Shown: positions 1 through 9,886 of the stretch, piece by piece
Layout of the letters: each line of letters opens with the position of its first letter
How positions within the stretch are numbered: position 1 is the first letter of the stretch
NCBI RefSeq assembly: GCF_000442255.1
Contig: NZ_KE557281.1
Location: 1 to 64,000 of the forward strand
Source: Salipiger mucosus DSM 16094
Lineage (GTDB): Bacteria; Pseudomonadota; Alphaproteobacteria; Rhodobacterales; Rhodobacteraceae
DNA length: 64,000 bases
Direction: 5' to 3'
Notes under the pieces: model-generated
Told to the model about the DNA's origin: nothing
The model's input: only the letters and a program-made list of their open reading frames with translations
The model's database searches: none
Program-made: the position numbers and the translations under genes

Positions 1-223
1 CCGCGCGCCGCTCTTCGTAGATCTTCTGGGCGACGAGGGCATGATAGCCATTCAGCTCCGGCATCTCCTCGTCTTCAAAGACATTCCTGCGCAGTTCGCG
101 ATAGATCGTGGAGGGCGCACGACCCAGCCGATCCGCGATTTCCGGAACCGGCATCTTTGCTTCGCGCCACTTCGCGAGCTTCCGGCGTTCCTCGAAAGTC
201 AGGTGGGGGTAGCAGCGGCCCAT
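1..223 (-). CDS. IS30-family transposase, N-terminal part cut by window edge
   Basis: Reading the minus strand from an ATG at 223 gives an open frame that runs off the left edge of the window. Its first 40 residues carry the IS30-type N-terminal helix-turn-helix: HLTFEERRKLAKW, then PEIADRLGRAPSTIYREL and RN. In IS30 transposases this domain precedes a DDE catalytic domain, which would lie outside the window. The start is supported by GGAGGATG just upstream of the ATG. The sequence beyond 223 (to about 330) is relatively AT-rich and probably contains the element's terminal repeat, but I cannot place its end with only one end visible. Confidence 0.8.
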   Translation of the reverse strand, partial: MGRCYPHLTFEERRKLAKWREAKMPVPEIADRLGRAPSTIYRELRRNVFEDEEMPELNGYHALVAQKIYEERRA

Positions 224-474
224 TCACATCCTCCATGCATGCTTCTAATTTCATACAGACTTTGCACTTCGTTTGTGAATCCACCCGGCTACATCCGCGA
301 ATCGTGTAATGCGAGTTATGTTAAGTAAAATCCGTCTGGGAAAATGCTTTCTGAGAGTGCCTTGAAAGCACGCCCTCGAACCGCTCCGCGGCACTCCAAA
401 GACCTGTCGTTCTGGGAAGTCGGACAGCTTCGATGTCCCTGCCGGGTCCTGTGTCGCGTGCCTCCGGTGGCACG

Positions 475-823
475 CTACTCCCATCCCATCTGCTGAAAAG
501 CGGTCTGCGCGTTGCGGCCGGCCAAGGCCTCGAATTGCTCAAGGTAGGCGAACGCCGACTGATCCCTCAAGTAGTCGTAGGTATCGGCGCGCGCCCGTGT
601 CATCGTCGTCACATGACCGTGGCCCGACACGATATGCGCGGCGCCTGTCGCCTCCACCGCCTCGAAGGCTGCAGGGCAATGTGTAATCGAACTCTGGTCG
701 CCCAGACCGACGATCCGCTCAACGTAGACGATGTCGCCGGTGAAGACGGTATCGCGGTCCGGTACCCAGACGAACCTGTCGCCGGGTGTGTGTGCTGGAG
801 CCGGGCTGCCACCAGATTTCTCA
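475..823 (-). pseudogene. metallo-beta-lactamase-fold hydrolase, C-terminal remnant
   Basis: An open frame without a proper start reads, in order, PAHTPGDRFVWVPDRD, TGDIVYVER, then about 50 residues later HIVSGHGHV, ending with a TAG at 475-477. These are the second half of an MBL-fold hydrolase: the HTPGD loop, the metal-binding TGD aspartate and the GHGH motif near the C-terminus. The N-terminal half, including the HxHxDH metal site, is missing. Upstream the frame runs straight into the stop codon of the PRC-barrel gene (821-823), so the 5' part was lost by a deletion or join near 820. It cannot be a functional hydrolase as it stands. Confidence 0.65.
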
Positions 824-1567
824 CGCCGGCCAGGTTCCCAACGCGCCGTAGCGCTCGAACGGGCTGATCAGGAGATCGTCGACGGTATCCAGCGTCGGCG
901 CCTCCTCGATCTCTTGTCGCGATACCTCGACGTGGATCCGTTGTTCGTGCCAATCGGCAGCTTCAATCCACCGGGTCGTGATTGCGACGCGGCGACCGGG
1001 GAGCCAGTGGCCGGTCTCCACGACAACATGCTGCAATGTCCAGTCTTCGGGATCGATGAGGAAACCGCAGACTGAGCCGACATCACCATCCTTTTCGGCG
1101 ATCTTGTAACCTATAACCTCGACCATGCTGCGAAGCTTCATATCTTGGTAATCTTCTGCTTCAGTGGTATCGTTTTCATCGCGCGTCTCGGCCATTAGCT
1201 CCTGTGCACGACTTGGCGTGTAGAACAGCTCGGTCGCGACCAGGTACGGCGCCCAGAATCCGGTGTCCGGCAACATGTGGGTGGCATGTCGTTGTGCGTT
1301 GGCCGGCTGATGTGCTTCGCCTGGTTCCGCCGTTCTCAACTCCTGGGCACTTAGATTGATGGGAAGCTCCATACGCTCAGTGTCAGGTGTGCCGAGTCGT
1401 GCGGCGCCAACGAGCGTCTCGCGCCCGGTGAGAAAGAAGCCGGTGTGCGCGACAAGATAACGAAGGCGCCATTCGTGATCGTCGAAGTAGAAATCGTTGA
1501 TGCTGCCGGTTTGCTTGTCGGTGGCGTGGATTCCGTAGGATCTCAGATCATGGAATGACATCAGCAT
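821..1567 (-). CDS. PRC-barrel domain protein (tandem domains)
   Basis: The 248-residue protein holds two PRC-barrel-like repeats. The first (about residues 4-75) has SYGIHATDKQTGSINDFYFDD and RYLVAHTG; the second (about 145-215) has VIGYKIAEKDGDVGSVCGFLID and LQHVVVETGHWLPG. Such proteins are soluble, act as small adaptor or stress-related proteins, and have no known catalysis. The start ATG at 1567 is preceded at about 7 bases by AGGAGGTT. The gene stands alone between a regulator that starts an unrelated operon and a broken hydrolase whose remnant touches its stop codon. The C-terminus (ERYGALGTWPA) looks native in length, but the join right after it means a small alteration there cannot be excluded. 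Confidence 0.75.
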   Translation of the reverse strand: MLMSFHDLRSYGIHATDKQTGSINDFYFDDHEWRLRYLVAHTGFFLTGRETLVGAARLGTPDTERMELPINLSAQELRTAEPGEAHQPANAQRHATHMLPDTGFWAPYLVATELFYTPSRAQELMAETRDENDTTEAEDYQDMKLRSMVEVIGYKIAEKDGDVGSVCGFLIDPEDWTLQHVVVETGHWLPGRRVAITTRWIEAADWHEQRIHVEVSRQEIEEAPTLDTVDDLLISPFERYGALGTWPA

Positions 1568-1935
1568 GACGAACCTCCTTTTGCGGTCCTACCCCATAGT
1601 ACCAGACGAGTGAGGTCTTTGCTTGAATGGAATGTCCGCTGAGGAAGAAGCCCCGCTCTGTTTCCGATGCGCTTCGTTTGCGACGTCTAGCTGAACGGCG
1701 TCGGATCTCTCGAAACCAGTCGACACGGCGACGAGTTCAGGCGTTGCGGCATCAGTTGTTCAGCGACACTGCTCTTGGGGTTGCGCCGCATCGCAGGTGG
1801 TTGATGGTGACGATTGGAATGGGGCCGCTCGAAGGCGGCGTGATCAAGTTTCGATGTCGCTGTTCGGTGTCGCTGTCTTCTCTTTGTCGGGCATTGCGGT
1901 GTCGCGCAGGGGGCACCATCGATGTCGCGCTGCAA
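1568..1935. other. intergenic stretch, no gene seen
   Basis: This 368-base stretch lies between the PRC-barrel gene (transcribed away) and the end of the NanR-type regulator gene. Open frames exist on both strands but their translations are arginine/serine-rich and resemble nothing I recognise. I see no clear terminator hairpin with a T tract and no repeat. Confidence 0.5.
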
Positions 1936-2658
1936 TCATTCGCGCTTCTCGAAGGCGATACGCGAACGCTGAAGGTGTCGGCGCATCTCTTCGACCGCGC
2001 CCTCGACATCGTTATCTTCGATGTGATCGACGATCTTGGCGTGTTCTGCCAGCGTCACGTCCTCGCTGCCCGACCGATGCAGGAGGCTTACGTGGTACTC
2101 AAAGAGCCAGCCCAGCATCGCATCGGAGACCGACAGGATGATCGGGTTGTTCGCGAGAGATGCGAGCTTGCGGTGATAAGCCATGTCAGTCGCGATGAAC
2201 GCCGGGGCATTCCCCAACTGACCGCGCTGAGTCCTGATCAGCCGACGCAACTCGGCAATGTCTTCGGGCGTCGCGTTCTCGGCGGCGACGCGGACCATGC
2301 CCAGTTCGAACATCTGTCGCGCGTGTTTCAGATGGTCGAGGTTGGCGGGAGCGGAGTCCAAGACCAGCCTCGCCAGCTCGTCGGATTTCGACAGCACGCT
2401 CGCGGCGTTCAGTTCGTTCACCTTGGCCCTTTCACCATGGCTGATGGTGATAAGTCCGCTGTTGTGCAGAGATTGCAGCGCCTCGCGCACGGCAGGCCGC
2501 CCTACCCCGAAGCGTTCCATCAGCGCACGCTCCGAGGGCATGAATTCGCCGGGTGTGAGTTCATGTTTTCGGATCATATCATGCAAGCGTTCGAGCACCT
2601 GCTCGGAGAGCTTACGGCGGACGATCTTGCTGTCCTTGGCGTGCGTTTCACTTTCCAT
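1936..2658 (-). CDS. GntR-family (FCD, NanR-type) transcriptional regulator
   Basis: The protein has an N-terminal winged helix-turn-helix (about residues 15-80: PSERALMERFGVGRPAVREALQSLHNSGLI) and an all-helical FCD ligand-binding domain with the metal-binding pattern D..YHR and, near the end, H..IVDHI and MRRHLQ. This is the FadR/NanR branch, usually repressors responding to sugar acids. I chose the ATG at 2658 because GAAGG precedes it; an in-frame TTG 15 bases upstream is also open. It is the last gene of a seven-gene minus-strand operon for a sugar or sugar acid, so it most likely controls that operon. The palindrome at 9866-9886 before the first gene is a candidate operator. Confidence 0.85.
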   Translation of the reverse strand: MESETHAKDSKIVRRKLSEQVLERLHDMIRKHELTPGEFMPSERALMERFGVGRPAVREALQSLHNSGLITISHGERAKVNELNAASVLSKSDELARLVLDSAPANLDHLKHARQMFELGMVRVAAENATPEDIAELRRLIRTQRGQLGNAPAFIATDMAYHRKLASLANNPIILSVSDAMLGWLFEYHVSLLHRSGSEDVTLAEHAKIVDHIEDNDVEGAVEEMRRHLQRSRIAFEKRE

Positions 2659-2694
2659 GACGTGGGCCTTCAAGCGAGTCTGTCAACGTGGTAA

Positions 2695-4467
2695 TTAATC
2701 CTTTCCGTCCGGGCGCTCAATTTCTACGCCGTCTGAAAACTGCCAGCCGTAGGGCGGCAGACCGCCGTTGGGGGATGGCGTGAGGTTGGCAGCAAGGCGG
2801 CCCTTGTCGGTCGTCAGCGACGCCATGCCCTCGGCGACAGCGGCGTCGCGTACAGTTTCGCCTGCAAGATCTGAGAGCGCGCGCAGCACCCCGGCAATGG
2901 GCAACGGGCCGTCGTCTCCAAAGAGTCCGCGTGGACCGTACAGTGCGGCAGGCGTCCAGACGGCGATGTCGAAGGGGACGAGCGCCGTCGCGAGCCCAAG
3001 AGCAAAGGCGGCACCAAATGCCCCTCGATGACGCGGGTCGTCGTCGGTCATGCAGACCCGGCCGCAATCTGGGTTGGGAATGGTGCGGGAGCCGTAGGGG
3101 TTTTGCCGCATTGCGATGGTGGCGGGCCCGATGCGGTAGTCGCACCCGCCGATGATTGCGCGCGCCGAGCGGGCAATATGCGGGATGGTTTCGAGGGTTT
3201 CCATGACGTGGCCGTCGTCGGCGGCATGGACGATCGGGCACAGCGCATGGCTCACGAAATCGAGCTGCCGGACCGGCGGACGCTTGCGGTTGAGCTCGGT
3301 GAAGAGGCTCGCCATCCCGCCGCCTCTCGGCAGGTCGGGAAAGGCGCGGGCCGCCGCGGCGTGGATCTCTTCGAGCGGCGGGCAGTCCGGCCACGCGGAG
3401 CCCGGCGGCGTCGACTGGCGGTCGACCGAGGGGCAGACGAAGACCGACGCGGGCACGAACCCGCTGTCGCGGACGGCAGCAGCGTGCGCGTCGAGTTCCT
3501 CTCCGGGGGGCTGACAGCCATCGAAGCGGCAGATGAGTTCGAGGTCGAAGAGGATGCCGGGCAACACTGCCTGCGCTTCGGTGAAAGCGGCGATCTGCGG
3601 TTCCACCGGCCCTTCCGCCGCATCGACATGACACAGGAGCCGGTGCGGGCGCACGACATCGAGATCTGCGGGGCGCTGCGCCAACCGCTGCGCATCGTCG
3701 GCCGTCAGCACCAGCGCGGTCTCCGGAATGCGAGCGGATTGCCTCTCGCTGGCGGGGGGCGCCGTGGGGGTCGCCGGCGCGGGCTGCCAGGTGACGTCAC
3801 AGGATTGCGCCAGCGCAGCACCGTCGGCGATGACGTATGGCCAGGGGAGTGCGAGGGGGCGGTTGTAGATTTTGTAGGACGCATCCCCCCATTGGCGCTG
3901 GTCTTCCATTTCAAAGGTGTCGCCGGTGAAGGCGCAGCGCACTCGCATCCCGCTTGCCTCGTGTTCGAGCGCAGAGATATCCATGAAGGGCTGCCAGGGC
4001 TCGATGAGATCTGGGAAACGGCTGTAGTCAGTGCGTCCGTCGGAATGGATGACCCGGGCGGGGCAGCCGGCCACGCCCTTGATCGGGTGCAGCACGGTAA
4101 AGCCCGTTCGGTTGGTCTCGAAATCACCGTACGCCCTGCCCTCGGCCTCGACCGACAGTCGACCGTCGGCGATACGGATCTGCAGCATGACATCGAGCTG
4201 AGCAGTTCCGGTGTCGAAGCGCATCGGTAGCCCCAGTCGCAGTGCGCCGTCGTCCTCGTGTTGCTCGAGCGCTCCGAGTTCGGGCGCGATGGTACCCCAG
4301 TCGCGGTCACGCGCGAGAAAGGCGACCGACCGTATGATTTCGGTGCTGCCCACGCAGACGTGGCGCAGCGCACCTTCCTGCAGGGTCATCGTCACCTCGC
4401 CGTAGCGCAGCTCGGTGGAGGGGGCCGGCGGTACCGCGGTGCCGTAGAGTGCGACGGGATCGGTCAT
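2695..4467 (-). CDS. apnL: D-apionate lactonase-like protein (ApnL family)
   Basis: The 590-residue protein has an N-terminal beta-rich domain (about 1-230), a TIM-barrel-like middle and a short C-terminal beta domain. Recognisable stretches are HALCPIVHAADDGHVMETL, GCDYRIGPATIAMRQNPYG, and a C-terminal end typical of glycosidase-like folds. From memory these match the D-apionate lactonase family, which hydrolyses D-apionolactone to D-apionate. Its start overlaps the stop of the upstream dehydrogenase (ATGA), so the two are translationally coupled. A dehydrogenase producing the lactone and a lactonase opening it is the first part of the D-apiose oxidation pathway. No later pathway enzyme is in the window, so the substrate assignment is inferred from family and pairing. 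Confidence 0.7.
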   Translation of the reverse strand: MTDPVALYGTAVPPAPSTELRYGEVTMTLQEGALRHVCVGSTEIIRSVAFLARDRDWGTIAPELGALEQHEDDGALRLGLPMRFDTGTAQLDVMLQIRIADGRLSVEAEGRAYGDFETNRTGFTVLHPIKGVAGCPARVIHSDGRTDYSRFPDLIEPWQPFMDISALEHEASGMRVRCAFTGDTFEMEDQRQWGDASYKIYNRPLALPWPYVIADGAALAQSCDVTWQPAPATPTAPPASERQSARIPETALVLTADDAQRLAQRPADLDVVRPHRLLCHVDAAEGPVEPQIAAFTEAQAVLPGILFDLELICRFDGCQPPGEELDAHAAAVRDSGFVPASVFVCPSVDRQSTPPGSAWPDCPPLEEIHAAAARAFPDLPRGGGMASLFTELNRKRPPVRQLDFVSHALCPIVHAADDGHVMETLETIPHIARSARAIIGGCDYRIGPATIAMRQNPYGSRTIPNPDCGRVCMTDDDPRHRGAFGAAFALGLATALVPFDIAVWTPAALYGPRGLFGDDGPLPIAGVLRALSDLAGETVRDAAVAEGMASLTTDKGRLAANLTPSPNGGLPPYGWQFSDGVEIERPDGKD

Positions 4468-5504
4468 AGCTCGGCCAGTGCCACGGTGCGACCCTCGGCG
4501 GCCGAAAGATAGGCCGCCTCGACCAGAGCGAAGGTTTTGAGGTTGTCGTCGCCCGAGGTTTCGGGCGCACGTCCCTCACTCAGGCTATCGACGAAATGCT
4601 GCTGGATAAGCGCCACGCTCTCCTGGATGTTATGCCAGGGCGGCTCGGCCCAAGGAAGAACCGGCGGCGCCACGTCGCGGATATCTTCCCCGCCGCCTGA
4701 TTGGATCGTAAGCCGGTAACCCGCGTCGAGCCGCAGTGTGCCATCGGTGCCGTCGATCTCGAGAAGCGTTTCGGGGAAGGTCTCGGGGCTGCGCCGCGTT
4801 GCGTAAGAACAGTCTACTACGCTGGTGACGCCGTTCTCGTGGGCCAGCAGTATGGTGGCGACATCCTCCCCCCGGATTTCGGGGTTGATCCGCTTGGTGG
4901 TGGCGCTGATGCGCGCCACGTCCCCAATTAGCGCGCGCGAGATGTCGAGGATGTGGATGCCCAGGTCCTCGATGATGAAGCGTTTGCCTTCGGCAAGGTA
5001 TGGCTGACCCGCGAACACATCGTAGCCCGAGCGGAAACTCACCCGACCAAAAAACGGCGTGCCGATGGCATTGTTTCGCAACTCCTCGATGGCGGCGCGC
5101 ACTGCTGACTGCCAGCGGAAGTTCTCGTGCACCATGAAGGTTTTGCCGGTGGCCTCGACCGCAGCGATCATCTCCCGCGCGTCATCCATGTTCTCGGCAA
5201 AGGGCTTTTGGCAGATGACGTGCAAGCCGTCGCCGCCCCCTGCCCGCGCGGCCATCTCTACCAGCGGCCGGTGCGAAGGCACGGTCGTGGCAATGTCAAC
5301 GAAATCGAAACCGCCCTCGTCGAACATTCGGCCCGCATCCGTGTAGCGGCGGGATATGCCGAAGGCGTCACCCGCCTCGGCCAGGCGGGTCTCGTCGCGG
5401 TCGCAGATAGCTACGATCTCGACCCCCTCGATGCCCTTCCAAGCGTGAAGCTGGTTGCGGGCGAAGAAACCGCAGCCGATAAGTGCGCCCTTGATGCGGC
5501 TCAT
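4464..5504 (-). CDS. apsD: Gfo/Idh/MocA oxidoreductase, probable D-apiose dehydrogenase
   Basis: The 346-residue protein has an N-terminal Rossmann fold (GALIGCGFFARNQLHAW, IVAICDRD) and the family's catalytic lysine in VICQKPFA, followed by MVHENFRWQ and the C-terminal alpha/beta dimerisation domain (IIEDLGIHILDISRALIGD). The family oxidises or reduces pyranoses and furanoses with NAD(P). The adjacent ApnL-like lactonase, to which it is coupled by a 4-base overlap, and the sugar ABC transporter upstream suggest D-apiose to D-apionolactone. A good Shine-Dalgarno, AGGAGGCAGC, precedes the ATG, and the gene begins 10 bases after the permease stop. Substrate is inferred from context; the fold is certain. 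Confidence 0.72.
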   Translation of the reverse strand: MSRIKGALIGCGFFARNQLHAWKGIEGVEIVAICDRDETRLAEAGDAFGISRRYTDAGRMFDEGGFDFVDIATTVPSHRPLVEMAARAGGGDGLHVICQKPFAENMDDAREMIAAVEATGKTFMVHENFRWQSAVRAAIEELRNNAIGTPFFGRVSFRSGYDVFAGQPYLAEGKRFIIEDLGIHILDISRALIGDVARISATTKRINPEIRGEDVATILLAHENGVTSVVDCSYATRRSPETFPETLLEIDGTDGTLRLDAGYRLTIQSGGGEDIRDVAPPVLPWAEPPWHNIQESVALIQQHFVDSLSEGRAPETSGDDNLKTFALVEAAYLSAAEGRTVALAEL

Positions 5505-5514
5505 GCTGCCTCCT

Positions 5515-6582
5515 TCATTTTCCGACCGCGGCCTGCGCCTGTAGAGCGACCTTGGCCTGGACCTTCTGTTGCGCTTGGTCGATGACCACGGCGGCGATGA
5601 TGACCATCCCCTTGATGACGGTCTGCCAGAAAGCCGAGACCCCCATCATCACCAGACCGTCCGACAGCACGCCGATCACGAAGGCGCCGACGATTGTGCC
5701 GCCGATCTTTCCGCGTCCGCCCGACATCGAGGTGCCGCCGAGGACCGCCGCGGCGATGGCGTTGAGTTCGAAGGTGTCGCCCGTTGCCGGGTGCGCGGCC
5801 ACCAGCTGCGATGAAATGATGATACCGACGAGAGCCGCGCAGAAGCCCGAGAACATGTAGACGAAATACTTGACCCGGGTCACTTTCACACCCGACAGGC
5901 CTGCAGCGCGCTCGTTGCCGCCGACGGCGTAGATGAAGCGGCCCAGAGGCGTGCGCTTGGCGATATACGCGGCCAGGAGGCCCACGGCGATCAGCATCCA
6001 GATCGAGATGGGGATACCTAGAAAATCGCCTGAACCGATCAGCCGGTAGCTCTGCGAGCCGTATTCGGCGTTGCCTGTGAGGTTCGGGAAGGTTTCGCCC
6101 TCGCTCGACAGCATCGCGGCGCCTCGAGCGATGTAGAGTGTGCCGAGGGTCGCGATGAATGGCGCCACGTTGAGCTTCGTTATCAGGAAGCCGTTGAGCG
6201 CGCCGATAGATATGCCAACAAGGCTGACGATCAGGCAGATCTCCAAGGTGTTGAACTGGACCGACCAGCCGAGCCCGATGTCGATACCGTTGAGCAGCAG
6301 GTAGCCTGCGACCATCCCGCAGAGCCCGACGATGGAACCCACGGAAAGGTCGATGCCCCCAGAGACGATGACGAAGGTCATGCCGATGGCAAGAAAGGCG
6401 TTCAGCGCGACGTGCTTCGACATGATCACCATATTCGCCGTCGACAGGAAGTTCGGCGCAAAGATCGAGAAGAAGACGAAGACGAGGATCAGAGCGATGA
6501 ACGTCCGGGCTTTGAGTAGAAGCAGAAGCGTGTGGTTGGACCCTGCCTGCGTCGCGGCGGGGGATACGGTGCTGTCGGTCAT
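5515..6582 (-). CDS. sugar ABC transporter permease (RbsC-type)
   Basis: The 355-residue protein is strongly hydrophobic with about ten membrane helices. It carries the BPD_transp_2 signatures: GGIDLSVGSIVGL after the second helix, LGTLYIARGAA, the EAA-like loop YAVGGNERAAGLSGV and LGGTSMSGGRGKIGGTIVGA. It forms the inner-membrane channel of a ribose/xylose-type importer. Its ATG overlaps the stop of the ATPase gene (TAATG), showing tight coupling. Neighbouring catabolic genes point to apiose or a related pentose or sugar acid as the cargo. Confidence 0.92.
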   Translation of the reverse strand: MTDSTVSPAATQAGSNHTLLLLLKARTFIALILVFVFFSIFAPNFLSTANMVIMSKHVALNAFLAIGMTFVIVSGGIDLSVGSIVGLCGMVAGYLLLNGIDIGLGWSVQFNTLEICLIVSLVGISIGALNGFLITKLNVAPFIATLGTLYIARGAAMLSSEGETFPNLTGNAEYGSQSYRLIGSGDFLGIPISIWMLIAVGLLAAYIAKRTPLGRFIYAVGGNERAAGLSGVKVTRVKYFVYMFSGFCAALVGIIISSQLVAAHPATGDTFELNAIAAAVLGGTSMSGGRGKIGGTIVGAFVIGVLSDGLVMMGVSAFWQTVIKGMVIIAAVVIDQAQQKVQAKVALQAQAAVGK

Positions 6583-8129
6583 TATGCGGTCTCCCTTTCC
6601 GCGCGGTCGGGCGCATGGCCCACGGCGGACGCGGTCACGAGCTTGGTCTCGGTGACCTCCTCCTTGCTGAATTCTCCGGTGATCCGACCGTTCGACATGA
6701 CGATGATGCGGTCTGAGAGGCTCAACACCTCCTCGAGATCCGAGGTCACGAAGACGATGCCCAGGCCCTCGGCGGCGAGCTGTCGCATGACCCGGAAGAC
6801 CTCAGCCTTGGCGCCGATGTCGATTCCTCGCGAGGGCTCATCCATGAGCAACACCCGCGGACCGGTCATTAGTGCCTTCGAGATAACGACCTTTTGCTGG
6901 TTGCCCCCCGACAAGGCCGAGACCGGGTTCTCGGGCGAGGCGATCTTGATCACCATGCGTTTGACGAAGTCGGCCACGCGCGAGCGCTCGCCCTCAAGGT
7001 CCATGTGGATGCCATGGGTGAAGGCTCCGACCGACGACAGGGTCATGTTCTCGCGGATCGACAGGATCTGCACGAGCCCGTCGTGCTTGCGGTCCTCTGG
7101 AATGAGCGCGAGACCCTTCGCGATGCGGTCAGCGACGCGAGGCTTCCCCATCTTTTCCCCATGCACCCAGACATCTCCGGTGACGTGGTGGTGGCGGCCG
7201 ATGATCGCCTCGAGAAGCTCTGTGCGGCCAGCCCCCATCAGGCCGTAGATCCCGAGGATCTCGCCCTGACGCAGCGACAGAGAGACGCCGTCGACCGCGA
7301 AGCCGCCGCTACTATCGGCCAATCGCATGTCCTCGATCCGAAGAGCTTCCTCGCCGAAGGGGTGATCGATCTCCTTGGCGAAATCCTTGGAGCTCTCGCC
7401 GATCATATTGCGGACGATCCATGGGATGTCGACGCCCTCCATCGACTGTGCCCCGGTGATAACGCCGTCGCGGAGGACAGTGATGTGATCGCCGACACGG
7501 ATCAGTTCCTCGAGCCGGTGCGAGATGTAAACGATGCCCACGCCCTCGGCCTTCAGTTCTTCGATCACGCGGAACAGGATCTCGACCTCGGCATTCGACA
7601 GCGCTGAGGTCGGTTCGTCGAGGATCAGAATGCGGGCGTCGCGCGACAGACTCTTGGCGATCTCGACGATCTGTTGTTGCCCGACCTTGAGGTCACCCAC
7701 GAGCGTATCAGGGTCGATGTCGTGCTCGAGCCGCCGCATCAGCGCCCTTGTTTCAGCGCGCTGCGCCTCGGCGTCTATGTCAATGCCAAGGCGGGTCTTC
7801 TCGTGAGCCATAAATATGTTTTCGGAGACTGTGAGATTGGGAAAAAGGTTCAGCTCCTGGAAGACGATACCGATGCCGTGGTGCTCTGCGTCGTCAGTCG
7901 AGTGGAAGTTCACCTCGTGGCCGTCCATCTCGACACGGCCTGAGGTGAGCTGCTCTACCCCGGCGATGACCTTCATCATGGTCGACTTGCCGGCGCCATT
8001 CTCACCCACCAGCACGTTGACCGCGCCCATGCGCAGGTCGAAATCGACCTCCTTGAGCGCCACGGTGCCGGGATAGACCTTGGTGCCCTCACGAATGCTG
8101 AGGCCGACAGGATGCGCGGAACCGCTCAT
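6582..8129 (-). CDS. sugar ABC transporter ATP-binding protein (RbsA/MglA-type, two NBDs)
   Basis: The 515-residue protein contains two nucleotide-binding domains. The first has Walker A GENGAGKST, a signature region KVGQQQIVEIAKSL and Walker B ILILDEPTSAL. The second has a degenerate Walker A (GLMGAGRTEL), signature LSGGNQQKVVISKAL and Walker B LLMDEPSRGID, as is normal for the ribose/galactose class. The start at 8129 is set by the ATGA overlap with the upstream DUF2291 gene. A longer frame extends upstream through that gene, but it has no ribosome site and lies out of frame over real coding sequence. The protein powers uptake together with the adjacent permease and binding protein. Confidence 0.92.
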   Translation of the reverse strand: MSGSAHPVGLSIREGTKVYPGTVALKEVDFDLRMGAVNVLVGENGAGKSTMMKVIAGVEQLTSGRVEMDGHEVNFHSTDDAEHHGIGIVFQELNLFPNLTVSENIFMAHEKTRLGIDIDAEAQRAETRALMRRLEHDIDPDTLVGDLKVGQQQIVEIAKSLSRDARILILDEPTSALSNAEVEILFRVIEELKAEGVGIVYISHRLEELIRVGDHITVLRDGVITGAQSMEGVDIPWIVRNMIGESSKDFAKEIDHPFGEEALRIEDMRLADSSGGFAVDGVSLSLRQGEILGIYGLMGAGRTELLEAIIGRHHHVTGDVWVHGEKMGKPRVADRIAKGLALIPEDRKHDGLVQILSIRENMTLSSVGAFTHGIHMDLEGERSRVADFVKRMVIKIASPENPVSALSGGNQQKVVISKALMTGPRVLLMDEPSRGIDIGAKAEVFRVMRQLAAEGLGIVFVTSDLEEVLSLSDRIIVMSNGRITGEFSKEEVTETKLVTASAVGHAPDRAERETA

Positions 8130-8776
8130 GGCGCACCGCCCATCGACAACTCGGTCGGTACGATCTCGGGGGTGTCTCCCGCTGCGCGCAGGGTGAAGAC
8201 GCCGGTGAAACTCACCTCTTCGCCCACCACCTCGCCTTCGGGCTTTTCGAGCCCGGCGCTGGCGCGTTCGTTCATCGCGCGGGCGAGCTTCGCAAACTCG
8301 ATCTGGTCGCGGAAATCGGTGAAGACGATGAACGGCATAGCATCGCGCAGTGCCGTGCCGCGGATCACGGGGCCGAGCTGCAGCGTCACGTCGGCACTGC
8401 CGTCGCCGTCCATGTCGACCTGCATCTTGGCTGCGCGGCTGTCGAGCTTCGCCTCGGTCACGATGCCGCTGCCGGTCATGACGAAATTCCATGGGTTGGC
8501 CTCGCCCTCCGGCCGAAGGCCGTAGGCCGCCCCGGCTGCGTCGAGCCCGTCGCCGAGCCGTGCCTGGAAGTCGTCATAGGCGACCGTGTTCTCCGAGATG
8601 ACGGGTAGAACCTCGCTTTGCCAACGGTCCTCGACGTAGGCCGCCATGCGGGCTTCATCGGTCTGTGCCGCCGAGGTTTCGGACTGGGATTCGGGATCGG
8701 GGTTCGGCACGATCTTGCAGGCCGCGACGGGCAGCATGAGACAGGCGAGCGCCCCCGAGAGTATCGCTTGGCGCAT
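8126..8776 (-). CDS. DUF2291 lipoprotein of a sugar ABC operon
   Basis: The 216-residue protein begins with a lipoprotein signal peptide (cleavage before Cys20 in LMLPVAAC), so it should be anchored in the membrane facing the periplasm. The rest matches the DUF2291 pattern as I know it: a soluble alpha/beta domain with DDFQARLGDGLDAAG, PWNFVMTGSG and FIVFTDFRDQIEFAKLARAMNERA. DUF2291 proteins are repeatedly encoded between the binding protein and ATPase genes of sugar importers, but their function is not established. Here the gene lies 66 bases after the binding-protein gene and is coupled to the ATPase by a 4-base overlap. A role in assembly or substrate handling of the importer is only a guess. 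Confidence 0.8.
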   Translation of the reverse strand: MRQAILSGALACLMLPVAACKIVPNPDPESQSETSAAQTDEARMAAYVEDRWQSEVLPVISENTVAYDDFQARLGDGLDAAGAAYGLRPEGEANPWNFVMTGSGIVTEAKLDSRAAKMQVDMDGDGSADVTLQLGPVIRGTALRDAMPFIVFTDFRDQIEFAKLARAMNERASAGLEKPEGEVVGEEVSFTGVFTLRAAGDTPEIVPTELSMGGAP

Positions 8777-8842
8777 GGTATATCCGGCGTTTTTGGGGGG
8801 AATGGAGCGGCCCGGCGCGGCGCCGGGCCGTTGCGTCGGCCG

Positions 8843-9808
<966 letters not shown>

Positions 9809-9865
9809 TCAGACCGACCCCGACCGGAGCCTGTTCCTCCCTGATCAACGTCAGCGTGTGGTACG

Positions 9866-9886
9866 ACCTGATGATTGTCAACAGGT
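9866..9886 (-). promoter_or_regulatory. 21-bp palindrome overlapping a -35-like box (candidate NanR-type operator)
   Basis: On the minus strand the arms ACCTGTTGA and TCATCAGGT are separated by CAA; eight of nine positions pair. The left arm and spacer contain TTGACA (9876-9881), a consensus -35 box, about 90 bases upstream of the binding-protein start. The matching -10 (around CACGCT) is poor. FCD-type GntR proteins bind short palindromes like this and repress by covering the promoter, so this is a plausible target of the regulator at 1936-2658. Confidence 0.5.

Noticed and set aside
3028-4230. Plus-strand open frame of 400 codons
   Set aside because: It is antisense to the lactonase-like gene and reads as low-complexity Arg/Gly/Val sequence.
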